From positions 62,001 to 126,000 of the forward strand of contig NZ_JAHKQT010000017.1 of the NCBI RefSeq assembly GCF_018861145.1: 64,000 bases of DNA, in the 5' to 3' direction. The notes beneath the pieces were generated by a model. It saw only the letters and a list, made by a program, of their open reading frames with translations, did not search any database and had not been told where the DNA came from. The position numbers and the translations under genes were made by a program. Within the stretch, counting starts at the first letter, position 1. Each line of letters begins with the position of its first letter. This document shows, piece by piece, positions 34,006 to 42,860 of this stretch. This stretch comes from Poseidonibacter lekithochrous (GTDB lineage: Bacteria > Campylobacterota > Campylobacteria > Campylobacterales > Arcobacteraceae).

Positions 34006-35667
34006 ATGCATTATGTTTTAAGAAATATTTCATTAAGTACATTAATTATTTTTATGATGACTGCTTGTTCAATGAAGAGTTATCACGATCAAATGACGAC
34101 AGATGTTAAAAAAACAGTAAATGAAGAAAGTTATGAGGGAGTTAGAAACTCATATTCTGAAGAATTGGTAGATCAAAGAAGTAGAAATAAAGAGTTTATA
34201 GATATATTAAGTGATAAATCATTAGGTGATGTTTTAAAAGAGTTGGAACTTATTGATGGCAATTTTTATTATTTAAAGAGTAGTGATATCTTAGTCCCTA
34301 AAAGTAGAATGAAAATTCATAATATGGCTGAATTAAATCAGTATTTAAACGCAGTACTTGATAAAGAGCTTTTTATTAAAAAAAGTGGTTCTATATATTT
34401 AGTAAAACTTTTAAGTACAAGTGAAACTAAAAAACAATCAATAAAAGATATACCTTTTAATTTAGATGGACAAATATCAGTAGAAGAGTTAATCAAACTT
34501 ATAACTGCCCAATCTGGTTATGAAGTTTCAATTGGAAATTATATTAAAGATAAAGATGATTTTCAAAATAGTATTGTTTCTGTAAAATCGAAAAATTTAA
34601 TAAATGCAATTAATTCTCTTGCACATGCAAAAAATGTTTATGTAGATGTTGATTATGACAAAGAAATGATTCATATTAAAAGATATAAAGATGTTGTTGT
34701 TGAATTAAATATTCCTTTGTTAAATATTACAACATCAAATGAAACATCATCAAGTGAAACAAATGGTGAGAGTAAAGTTGAAAATAGTTCAGAAATTGTT
34801 CTTTATGATGAGTTAGATAAAATGATGAAAAATATTATTGGAAATGATACTATTTCAACTTACCATATTGATAAATCAAGTGGTCTTATCTTTATGAAAG
34901 CTACGAAAAGTATAGAAGCAACTGTTCGAACTATTGCAAAAGCATATGAAGATAGTTTTGCAAGAGAAGCTACTATTGTATTTGAGAGAATTGAACTAGT
35001 TTTAAATAAAAGTAGAGAATATGGAATCGGATCTGCGTCATTAGCTCCTAATGAATCTAGTGAGTCTTCAAGAGGAATTACTAAAACTTTAGGAACAGAT
35101 GGTGCTCTTTCATTTTTACAACAAGGTTCAGCAAGATTATTCCAAATTACAGGAAAAGTAGATAATAAAATAGGAAAAATTTTAAACTATAGTAAAAATG
35201 TTATGGTATTAAAAAACAATATCCCATCTGTTCAGTCAATTAGTCAAAATACAGACTATATTGAAAAAATTGAAACTACAGTAAATGATAATGTAACAAC
35301 TTCAGAAGCTACTGTAAATACTATCAAAGATGGTACATCAATTACAGCAATGGCAAAAATATCAAGAGATAAACTATTTTTAAACATTACACCAAATATT
35401 AAAAAGTTAATTAATATTTCAGAAGCTACAATTGGTGATTCTACTATTCAATTACCTGAATACAAAGACCAAAGTTATAATATTTCAAGAGAAATAAAAG
35501 TTGGTGAAACTTCAATTGTTGGTTCAATTATTGTTCATGATGATGCAAAAGAGTATGCGGGTATTCTTCCTTTAGAAGGTTTTGCAATTGGTGGAAGTGA
35601 TTCAAAATCTTATGTAAGAAGAGAAATAGTATATGTTGTTTCTGTACAAAGTATTAAAGGCTTCTAA
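34006..35667 (+). CDS. Secretin lipoprotein, PilN/BfpB-like
   Basis: 553 residues. A lipoprotein signal ends at IFMMTACSMKSYHDQM (lipidated Cys21). Residues about 60-225 hold N-domains (LDGQISVEELIKLITAQSGYEVSIG). The C-terminal half is the secretin barrel: REATIVFERIELVLNKSREYGIG, the S-domain-like turn, and near the end VGETSIVGSIIVHDDAKEYAGILPLEGF. Length and lipidation match type IVb pilus secretins such as R64 PilN and BfpB rather than PilQ. It should form the outer-membrane pore for the cluster. It has a good ribosome site (AAGGGAAAAG). Confidence 0.85.
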   Translation: MHYVLRNISLSTLIIFMMTACSMKSYHDQMTTDVKKTVNEESYEGVRNSYSEELVDQRSRNKEFIDILSDKSLGDVLKELELIDGNFYYLKSSDILVPKSRMKIHNMAELNQYLNAVLDKELFIKKSGSIYLVKLLSTSETKKQSIKDIPFNLDGQISVEELIKLITAQSGYEVSIGNYIKDKDDFQNSIVSVKSKNLINAINSLAHAKNVYVDVDYDKEMIHIKRYKDVVVELNIPLLNITTSNETSSSETNGESKVENSSEIVLYDELDKMMKNIIGNDTISTYHIDKSSGLIFMKATKSIEATVRTIAKAYEDSFAREATIVFERIELVLNKSREYGIGSASLAPNESSESSRGITKTLGTDGALSFLQQGSARLFQITGKVDNKIGKILNYSKNVMVLKNNIPSVQSISQNTDYIEKIETTVNDNVTTSEATVNTIKDGTSITAMAKISRDKLFLNITPNIKKLINISEATIGDSTIQLPEYKDQSYNISREIKVGETSIVGSIIVHDDAKEYAGILPLEGFAIGGSDSKSYVRREIVYVVSVQSIKGF

Positions 35668-35669
35668 TC

Positions 35670-36686
35670 ATGAGTATGTTTTCTGATCCATATGAACAGT
35701 TTTTACTAGACTATTTAGTAACAAAATTAGAGAATGGATCTAATACTAGAAAGGCTTTGCTTTTATATAAAGAACAAATTACAAAAGAAACAAGATTTAA
35801 AAGAAGACTTGAATCTGCAATTAAAGACATGGAAATTGGAAAGCATAAACTAGAAGCAATTTTACATAGAAATAAGTTTTTAAATGATTTTCAATATAGC
35901 TTAGTAGTAAATAGTACTAATACAGTAGATGGTTTAAAATTAGTTCAATCTTTTGAAAAAGCAAATTCAAATCTTTTACCTAAAATGATTAATCCAATAT
36001 TTGTGCCCTTAGCAATTATAATTTTTTCTTTTTATGGTCTAATTTTATATTTAGGAATGCTTGAAAAAGACTTAGAAGGTTTAAAAAAATTAAATTCTGA
36101 TGTAGAGTCTTTTTTAGGAATTCCTGCATACTTTAATTATGACTTTGCATATCTAGGACTTGGAATCTCTATTTTTGTGACCTTATTTATCTTTTTTGGA
36201 TATGTATATACTGAAAAATATAAACCTGCATGGCTTTATAAAGTTTTTAAAACACAATGTTACTCTGATGGTAGGTTTATGTTTAGGATTTTAAATGGTA
36301 TGTTAAGTGCTGGTATTTCATTTCATAAAACTTCATTAATTCTTTCAAAAGATTATTTTAAAGTAGGGCTGCGTCCATTTTTTGCTGAACTTGCAGATAT
36401 TATAAGTAAGAATAAAAAACTATTTTTAGTTTTTGAGAAGTATAATTTCCCCCCTTTAGTGACAGCTGATATAAAATTATCTGAGTTAAGTAAAACAAGT
36501 TTTGCTGATGTTACTAAAGCTTTATATCAAACCTGTGACACAATGTATGAAAAAAATATTGCTTATATGGTTATTCAGTGGAGACTTCTTTTTTGGTTAA
36601 TAGCAATGCTTATTACTGTTGTAATAGGTTCAGATATTATAAATTTAGTTATAAGTACTTTTACTTTTAAAACACTGTATCAATAA
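35670..36686 (+). CDS. Inner-membrane platform protein, GspF/PilR-like
   Basis: 338 residues, with two repeated cytoplasmic helical domains and three hydrophobic segments: about residues 103-130 (INPIFVPLAIIIFSFYGLILYLG), about 162-187 (LGLGISIFVTLFIFFGYVY) and about 305-330 (LLFWLIAMLITVVIGSDII). This is the type II secretion F domain layout. The segment RFMFRILNGMLSAGISFHKTSLIL corresponds to the conserved turn of each GspF half. It should be the pilus assembly platform. It starts 2 bases after the secretin stop. Confidence 0.85.
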   Translation: MSMFSDPYEQFLLDYLVTKLENGSNTRKALLLYKEQITKETRFKRRLESAIKDMEIGKHKLEAILHRNKFLNDFQYSLVVNSTNTVDGLKLVQSFEKANSNLLPKMINPIFVPLAIIIFSFYGLILYLGMLEKDLEGLKKLNSDVESFLGIPAYFNYDFAYLGLGISIFVTLFIFFGYVYTEKYKPAWLYKVFKTQCYSDGRFMFRILNGMLSAGISFHKTSLILSKDYFKVGLRPFFAELADIISKNKKLFLVFEKYNFPPLVTADIKLSELSKTSFADVTKALYQTCDTMYEKNIAYMVIQWRLLFWLIAMLITVVIGSDIINLVISTFTFKTLYQ

Positions 36687-36695
36687 GAAGAAAAA

Positions 36696-38363
36696 ATGAT
36701 AAAAAAATTAATAAAAAAATATAAATCAAATAAACTTTCTATCTTGAACAGAAATATTAATAAAAGTGAAAAAATTAATATAAAAGAATATCTTAAAGAA
36801 AAAAAGACTGAACTTGTTCAGTATATAAAAAAAGAAGATGAAAAAGATGTAGTGTTATCAACGCTTATTGAAGATTTAATAAAAGATAAATTTAATATTG
36901 CAGGAGGATATGGAGATTTAATTGCAAACGAATCAAAATATGCAGAATTTGTAAGAAGTTTAGGATACGAATACTATGCTTCATATAGTGAATTATCTAA
37001 ACTTTATCAAGATACCTCTTTTCAATTAGATGAAAGAAAACTTGAATTTTGTACAAGTATGTATATTATTACACTTGAAGATAAAAAAACTAAAAATAAA
37101 GTGTTAGGGATAAGAGATGTTGTAAACTTAGACTTTGATGTTTTAAGTAAATTTTATTTTACAAAAATAGTTGTTTTAGGAGAGGGTGTATTATCTTCAG
37201 TATTTGGAGAAGATAGAGAGATTATTTTTGGGTCTACAACGGATACTGATAATGAAGAAGAAATTGATAAATATTTTGACAAAATGATGGGACAAGCTAT
37301 TTTATTAGGTGCTTCAGATATCCATATTCAAAAAACAAATAGATATGCTTCTTTATGGTTTAGAATTGATGGTATAAAAGTTGATATGGGAACAATGCCA
37401 ATTGCAATTGCAAAAACAATTAAAAGAAGACTTGTAACTATGGCTGATCAAGAAGATTCTGATTTTGAGTCAATTAATGGTGTTATTAATTATGATTATG
37501 GAAAGAAAAATATTAAATTTAGACTTGGACTTATTAACTCTAAATTAAACTTTTCCCTTGTAATGAGAATGATTGGTGGGAAAGGTGTAGTTTCTCATAA
37601 TCTAAGAGGACTTAATTATCCTTCTGAAACTGTTGATATTCTTGATAATTTGACAAAATATTCAAATGGTATGATTTTAATTACTGGGCAAGTTGGTTCG
37701 GGTAAAACACACTTAATGTATGCACTTTTACAACAACTTGCAAAACAACAACAATATGTAATTACTATTGAAGATCCTGTTGAGTATGTTGATGAGTCTT
37801 TCTTCCAAATTGATTTATCAGAGTTTGCAAGTGCAAGTGAAGAGTTCAAATATGGTTACCCAGAAGCAGTTGTTGATATTTTAAGACAGGATTCAAATAT
37901 TATTTTAATTGGGGAAACAAGAGAGCCTGAAACTGCATCTCAACTTGTAAATGCATCAAACTTAGGACAATTAGTATTCTCAACTATGCATACCAACTCA
38001 GCACCTGCAACAGTATCAAGAATGACGAGTTCATTAGGTATTAATGAAGGGGATGTAGTAGATAACTTAAGAGGAATTGTATCCCAACGATTAGTACGTA
38101 AACTTTGTGATTATTGTAAAGTTGAAGATGGTGAAGGCGGATATGCCAAAGTTGGCTGTGATGAGTGTAATGGAAGTGGATTTAAAGATAGGGTACCTAT
38201 TGCCGAGGTAATTAGATTTAAATTAGGATTTGGTGGAGACTTTGAAAATCCAGCTGAATATATGACAGTTGAAAAAGCTTGTATGGCACAATATCATGCT
38301 GGTCTTATTACAAAAGCTGATGCAACGGCAATTATTAAAGGGGAGGAAGTATGGTACGACTAG
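36696..38363 (+). CDS. Secretion/pilus assembly ATPase, GspE/PilQ-like
   Basis: 555 residues. Walker A at about 326 (LITGQVGSGKTHLM), Asp box at about 355 (TIEDPVEYV), Walker B at about 400 (ILIGETREPETA), His box at about 430 (STMHTNSAPAT). A tetracysteine zinc site (about residues 470-492, KLCDYC and CDECNGSG) places it with extension ATPases of the GspE/PilB type rather than retraction ATPases of the PilT type. The N-terminal 190 residues are the N1E-like region. No retraction ATPase lies in the cluster. It powers assembly of the pilus or pseudopilus. The last 13 bases overlap the next gene. Confidence 0.92.
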   Translation: MIKKLIKKYKSNKLSILNRNINKSEKINIKEYLKEKKTELVQYIKKEDEKDVVLSTLIEDLIKDKFNIAGGYGDLIANESKYAEFVRSLGYEYYASYSELSKLYQDTSFQLDERKLEFCTSMYIITLEDKKTKNKVLGIRDVVNLDFDVLSKFYFTKIVVLGEGVLSSVFGEDREIIFGSTTDTDNEEEIDKYFDKMMGQAILLGASDIHIQKTNRYASLWFRIDGIKVDMGTMPIAIAKTIKRRLVTMADQEDSDFESINGVINYDYGKKNIKFRLGLINSKLNFSLVMRMIGGKGVVSHNLRGLNYPSETVDILDNLTKYSNGMILITGQVGSGKTHLMYALLQQLAKQQQYVITIEDPVEYVDESFFQIDLSEFASASEEFKYGYPEAVVDILRQDSNIILIGETREPETASQLVNASNLGQLVFSTMHTNSAPATVSRMTSSLGINEGDVVDNLRGIVSQRLVRKLCDYCKVEDGEGGYAKVGCDECNGSGFKDRVPIAEVIRFKLGFGGDFENPAEYMTVEKACMAQYHAGLITKADATAIIKGEEVWYD

Positions 38364-39106
38364 TAGTTACAGATTTTGCAACTAGAGAAGACAACGAAGC
38401 TTTCTACCTTAAAGATGATTTTGATATTTCTCAAAAGATGTTTACTTATGACTCATTTAAAAAGCATAGTGTTTATCTATCAAAATATGAAGTTACAAAT
38501 ACGATATATTCTTTAAATTTATTATCAAGAGAACATTTAAAGAAAAATCAATTATTAGTTTATATTACTGATAGTGAATATTTTATTTTGTTTAATCATA
38601 AAACTGTATACTCAGCAAAAATAAATCAGAATTTTATTACAGATGATATTATAAAATCGATTTTAATTACAAAACATATTGCGATGCTTTCAAGTGGTGG
38701 GAGTATTGAAAGATATTATTATGTAATTAGTGCAAAGTATAAAAGTGCTGTAGAAAATATTTTGAAACAAAATACCAAAAATGAAAAACATGAAGAAATT
38801 GCACAATCTTTAGGAAATATTGAAGAATTAGTTAAGCCTTTAAATGAGTTAGATAGTTTTAAATCACATTTTGGTAAAAATATTTTTTTGTTATTCTTTA
38901 CTACTTTAGTTGTATGGGTTATGTTTTTTGGTTTAGATTTAGTGACAAAGAAATATATCTATAAAGAACCTTTAGAAAAATTAAAAAGAGAAATAAAAAT
39001 TGAAAAAAGATTAATACAGAGACAAAAGATTCTATTAACTAGAACAAATAAAAAGTATAAAGAATTAACAGAATGTATTACTCCTTTTGAGGTGAAAAAT
39101 GATTAG
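38351..39106 (+). CDS. Bitopic inner-membrane assembly protein (GspL/BfpC-like position)
   Basis: 251 residues. The first 180 are cytoplasmic and alpha/beta, with an actin-like pattern (LVVYITDSEYFILFNHKTVYSAKIN), then one membrane segment at about 180-198 (NIFLLFFTTLVVWVMFFGL) and a periplasmic coiled coil (LEKLKREIKIEKRLIQRQK). This is the layout of GspL and BfpC. Family membership is not recognisable from sequence; position directly after the ATPase supports it as an ATPase-docking component. The start ATG lies inside the ATPase gene after a GGAGG site. Confidence 0.6.
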   Translation: MVRLVVTDFATREDNEAFYLKDDFDISQKMFTYDSFKKHSVYLSKYEVTNTIYSLNLLSREHLKKNQLLVYITDSEYFILFNHKTVYSAKINQNFITDDIIKSILITKHIAMLSSGGSIERYYYVISAKYKSAVENILKQNTKNEKHEEIAQSLGNIEELVKPLNELDSFKSHFGKNIFLLFFTTLVVWVMFFGLDLVTKKYIYKEPLEKLKREIKIEKRLIQRQKILLTRTNKKYKELTECITPFEVKND

Positions 39107-39593
39107 TATTAATAGGAAAAGATTTAATCTAATTATTAAAGTAGGTTTTGTTATATTTATTGCTTATATTATTGGTTTTTTCTTTTTTAAGTTAGCAAGT
39201 TTTTTTAAAATAGCTTATGAAAAAGATCAACTTACAAATGAACTTCAGATTAAGAAACAAGAAACACTTAGTTTGAAAAGAAAAATTGTTAATATAAAAG
39301 ATGATATGAAAGAGGTTGAATCAAGATATATAAAAAAAGATGAATTAGATAGTAAAATAAAAGATGTTTATAAAAGAATGTCTGTTTTAGATTATAATTT
39401 AAAGTTTCTAGATTCAAAAAGAATGTGTATAGACAATTATATTATAATTACACAGTTAACAGCAAGAAGTAAAAAGGGCTTAAATGCGGGAGAGGGTATT
39501 TTATCTTATTTAGGTCAGATGAAAAAGAGTGAAAAAAATAATACAATTTACTTTGTAAATTATATATCAAAGCCAAAGGATATTAAAAAATGA
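39099..39593 (+). CDS. Bitopic coiled-coil protein (PilO/GspM-like position)
   Basis: 164 residues: one membrane helix at about 11-31 (VGFVIFIAYIIGFFFFKLA) followed by a periplasmic coiled coil (LQIKKQETLSLKRKIVNIKDDMKE) and a small C-terminal domain. This is the general layout of PilN/PilO or GspM alignment proteins. It overlaps the previous gene by 8 bases and the next by 4. Function is inferred from topology and position. Confidence 0.55.
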   Translation: MISINRKRFNLIIKVGFVIFIAYIIGFFFFKLASFFKIAYEKDQLTNELQIKKQETLSLKRKIVNIKDDMKEVESRYIKKDELDSKIKDVYKRMSVLDYNLKFLDSKRMCIDNYIIITQLTARSKKGLNAGEGILSYLGQMKKSEKNNTIYFVNYISKPKDIKK

Positions 39594-41818
39594 TTTTTAT
39601 TAAATTTCTTATTTTCATTTTCTTATCAGTATCTTTGTATTCAGAAGAGATGTATTTTGATACTATCTCTTTATCTAAAATAAAAAAAGTAATAAAAAAA
39701 GAAGAGCAAATTGCCAAGGCATATAAAGAATATATTTTAGAAAAAGCTCAAATAAGAACTTCAACTTCAATATCTATTTTAAATGATTTTTTACCAATAG
39801 GATTTAAGAATGATAATTTATTTAGTAAATCATTTTCTTTACATGCTACTGAATCTTATATTGTAAATGAAATACCTTCAAATATCAAATCAGCTTTATA
39901 TGATAAATATTATTCAAATGAAAATAGAATATACACTAAAGCCCCTCTTAGTAAAAATAGTAAAAATGTTGAAATTATACTTTCTGAAAAAGAAAAGTAC
40001 ATATTAACTCAATTAAGTTCAATTACTACAGATGCAACATCAAGTCCAAAAAATAAGTACTTACTAGATACAAAGGGAGTATTACATTGGTATGATAATG
40101 ATGGAAAGCTACTTTTCTCTTATGATAAAAACCTAATCGTATATCCAGATGCTAAAATGATAGATGATGATGGTAATATATCTTCTGACTTTCAAGATTT
40201 ATTAGATGATAAAAAAATCTCATCTCTTGGTCAACAAATATTAAATATTGAAAACGGTATAGCTCATGAGTATATTAATATTGGTGGGGATACAGGTATT
40301 GTAAAAATAGGAGATGGAAGTAGAGATATTGGAAAAACAATTATCCAGTTTTCCAGACGTGCTGGAGGTATGATAATAAATGGTGATATATATACTTGGG
40401 GTAATAATGCAAATCAAATTGTAGGCTTAGTAAAAACAGATAGTTATGGAAATAAATCTAATACTCAATATTCAGGTTCAGCTGATAATTATTATAAATA
40501 TCCCGTTATTACAGGCCTAGTAAGAGCAAAAGTTAAAACATATGATTCTAAATTTGATAGTAAAAATTTCTTTTCTTCACCTATAAGACCAAAGTTTGTT
40601 GATTTTTTTAGTACGGTTTATCATAGTACTTGTGGTGTTACGGTTGATGGAGCAATTTATTGTGGAGGTTCAAAAGGAGTTACCTACTCTTTTGGAAGTA
40701 ATTTTACTCATGTTCTTGATGCAGATGGAAATCTTGTAGGAAATGATGATCCAGAGATGTTATATCGAAGTAGATTTTTTGATGGAATTACAAATAAAGC
40801 TTCAAAAATGTTCGCAAATAATCAAATATGGCTTATTTTATCGCAAGATGGAGATATTTATAGATGGGGCTATGATTTTGGCTCTGGTTTTTCAGGAAAT
40901 GGATATACTCAATTTAACTATTCAAATAAAAAAACTAATAAAGACCCAGAAAAATTGAGTATAAGTAGTAATGGTACTAGTGTGAAATTTAATGATATAA
41001 CATATTTACTAACTATTGGTTATAGAAAAATGGGGGCATTATCAAAAGATGGTGATATTTATATTTGGGGAATAGAATCAGAAATTGCAAGTGGTAAGTG
41101 TGGGGTTACATGGGAAGGTGTTAGCATGAATTTATGTAAACCATTAAAAGTTGAAACGGATATAACTTTTAAAAGTATTACTGGAGGCTTAGAGGCTTTT
41201 GTAGCAGTATCTGATGATGATAAATTTTATAAGATATATCAACCAAAAAATAAAAAACCAATTGTATTGTCTGTTAATGAAGCAATTAAAAATTATAATG
41301 AAGGTGAGCATAATAAATATGTTGAAGAAGATGATACTCAATTATTATCAGTAGATTTTTCTAGCAAAGCACCAATCTCAGAGTCAACATGGAATACTGG
41401 TATTGTTTGGGTTAATAGTAAAAATGAACTAAAAGGTGATTATTTTACATCAGAAAATAAAGATGATGAATTTTTTAAAGATGCTATTGCAAATATTAAA
41501 TGGAAAAAGATTAAAGTAATACAAGATGATAATGGTATGTGTGGAATAGATACTTCTAATCAAATGTATTGTTGGGGAAAAATGTCCTTTTATAGATCAG
41601 GTGGTAGCAATAGTGATTTTGTGGGTAATACTTTTATGTTACCTGTATTTAACACTAATCTATATGATTTAAAAAAAGACTTTTTAGTTGCAGAAGGCGG
41701 ATATAGTGGTTACTTGACTAAAATGACATCAGGAGATTGGAATCCATCTGGTAATGATTTCTTTATGAAGTACCCAACATATATAGGTGGATTTAATTAT
41801 GAATTTACATTTAAGTAA
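39590..41818 (+). CDS. Secreted RCC1-type beta-propeller protein 2
   Basis: 742 residues, signal peptide MIFIKFLIFIFLSVSLYS. The N-domain has the family block LSKIKKVIKKEEQIAKAYKEYILEKAQI and NRIYTKAPLSK. RCC1-like blades start near residue 260: GGMIINGDIYTWGNNANQ, CGVTVDGAIYCGGSKG, ILSQDGDIYRWGYDFGSGFSGNG, ALSKDGDIYIWGIES and CGIDTSNQMYCWGKM. It has no beta-sandwich insertion, unlike protein 1. The C-terminus is MKYPTYIGGFNYEFTFK, matching protein 1. Two diverged copies in one operon suggest alternative or stacked tip proteins. No known family name beyond RCC1-like. Confidence 0.72.
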   Translation: MIFIKFLIFIFLSVSLYSEEMYFDTISLSKIKKVIKKEEQIAKAYKEYILEKAQIRTSTSISILNDFLPIGFKNDNLFSKSFSLHATESYIVNEIPSNIKSALYDKYYSNENRIYTKAPLSKNSKNVEIILSEKEKYILTQLSSITTDATSSPKNKYLLDTKGVLHWYDNDGKLLFSYDKNLIVYPDAKMIDDDGNISSDFQDLLDDKKISSLGQQILNIENGIAHEYINIGGDTGIVKIGDGSRDIGKTIIQFSRRAGGMIINGDIYTWGNNANQIVGLVKTDSYGNKSNTQYSGSADNYYKYPVITGLVRAKVKTYDSKFDSKNFFSSPIRPKFVDFFSTVYHSTCGVTVDGAIYCGGSKGVTYSFGSNFTHVLDADGNLVGNDDPEMLYRSRFFDGITNKASKMFANNQIWLILSQDGDIYRWGYDFGSGFSGNGYTQFNYSNKKTNKDPEKLSISSNGTSVKFNDITYLLTIGYRKMGALSKDGDIYIWGIESEIASGKCGVTWEGVSMNLCKPLKVETDITFKSITGGLEAFVAVSDDDKFYKIYQPKNKKPIVLSVNEAIKNYNEGEHNKYVEEDDTQLLSVDFSSKAPISESTWNTGIVWVNSKNELKGDYFTSENKDDEFFKDAIANIKWKKIKVIQDDNGMCGIDTSNQMYCWGKMSFYRSGGSNSDFVGNTFMLPVFNTNLYDLKKDFLVAEGGYSGYLTKMTSGDWNPSGNDFFMKYPTYIGGFNYEFTFK

Positions 41819-41837
41819 AAGTTTTAAAAGGAAAAAA

Positions 41838-42851
41838 ATGAAGAAAATTAGTTTAATTATAGTATTTGTTTTTACAGTAATTAATTTATATGCCCAAGAA
41901 GTAAATAAAGAAAGTATGGAGAATGTTGATAAATTAGATGTATTAGATCAGCAATCAAAAAACTTCTTTAAAAGTATAACTGGACTTGAAAAAGATTATC
42001 TAGAAGAACAAATTGATTCAATTCAAAATAAAACTAATAATACTTCTAAAACTCAAAATTCAAATTCAAATCAAAATACTCAAGGTATTTATGTTGAAAA
42101 GCCAGAAGTCTCTCAAGAAGATTATGAAAAAAATGTATTCAAACACCAAAATGAAATGGCTAGATTAACTAGTGATTTTACAAGAACTAAAGAACTAAAA
42201 GATATTAAAATAAAAAGTATGTATTCTTTTAATGGAAAAGATTATGTAATTTTGAAAATAGATAAAAAAAGTTCATCAAATACGAATAGTGAATTAAGTT
42301 CAAATATTGAAGGAAGATTTGTAAAAGGTGATAGTATTTTAGGTCACAAAATTATAAAAATTGATGTTAGAACAAAAACAATAAAACTATATAAAAAAGT
42401 TGATGAAGAGTATGGATATTTAATATATTTAAATAACTATGGAACATCAGTAAGTGATTTAAAGAAAGAACCAAAACCAAAAATCGAAAAAGAAAAAGAG
42501 AAGAAAAAAGAAGTAAAGGTTGAAATTAAAAAAGAAAAGAAAGTTTCTAATATAAAAGAATCTTTTGCAAAGATAAAAGATAAGGTAACAAAAAATGATT
42601 TATCTACATGTTTATACACTGTTAATAAATTGAATTTAAATGTTAGAAATACAAATGCCTTGGATGGAACAATTTTAAGAGTTTTAAAAATAAATGATCA
42701 ATTTACTATTCAAGATAGAAAATCAAATTGGTTGCATTTAGACACTATTTATAAAAAGAAATCTGGTGACGTGATGGTTGTGGACAATGATTCAAATTGG
42801 GTTCAACTAATGGATACTAACTTATTAGTTGATGATGAAAATTGTCAATAA
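41838..42851 (+). CDS. Periplasmic GspC/PilP-like protein with C-terminal SH3 domain
   Basis: 337 residues from the ATG at 41838, preceded by AAAAGGAAA; an upstream in-frame ATG at 41787 lies inside the previous gene and would bury the signal peptide. Signal peptide MKKISLIIVFVFTVINLYA. A helical linker (YLEEQIDSIQNKTNN) leads to a beta-rich unit at about residues 125-200 (IKSMYSFNGKDYVILKI, then GHKIIKIDVRTKTIKLYK), which resembles the secretin-contacting HR domain of GspC/PilP. A Lys/Glu-rich linker follows. The last 75 residues form a bacterial SH3 domain (LNLNVRNTNALDGTILRVLK), often a peptidoglycan binder. Confidence 0.65.
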   Translation: MKKISLIIVFVFTVINLYAQEVNKESMENVDKLDVLDQQSKNFFKSITGLEKDYLEEQIDSIQNKTNNTSKTQNSNSNQNTQGIYVEKPEVSQEDYEKNVFKHQNEMARLTSDFTRTKELKDIKIKSMYSFNGKDYVILKIDKKSSSNTNSELSSNIEGRFVKGDSILGHKIIKIDVRTKTIKLYKKVDEEYGYLIYLNNYGTSVSDLKKEPKPKIEKEKEKKKEVKVEIKKEKKVSNIKESFAKIKDKVTKNDLSTCLYTVNKLNLNVRNTNALDGTILRVLKINDQFTIQDRKSNWLHLDTIYKKKSGDVMVVDNDSNWVQLMDTNLLVDDENCQ

Positions 42852-42860
42852 GGTATTATT

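Noticed and set aside
41787-41837. Upstream ATG at 41787 as the start of the GspC/PilP-like gene
   Set aside because: It lies inside the preceding gene and would place 17 extra residues before a normal signal peptide; the ATG at 41838 has a ribosome site.
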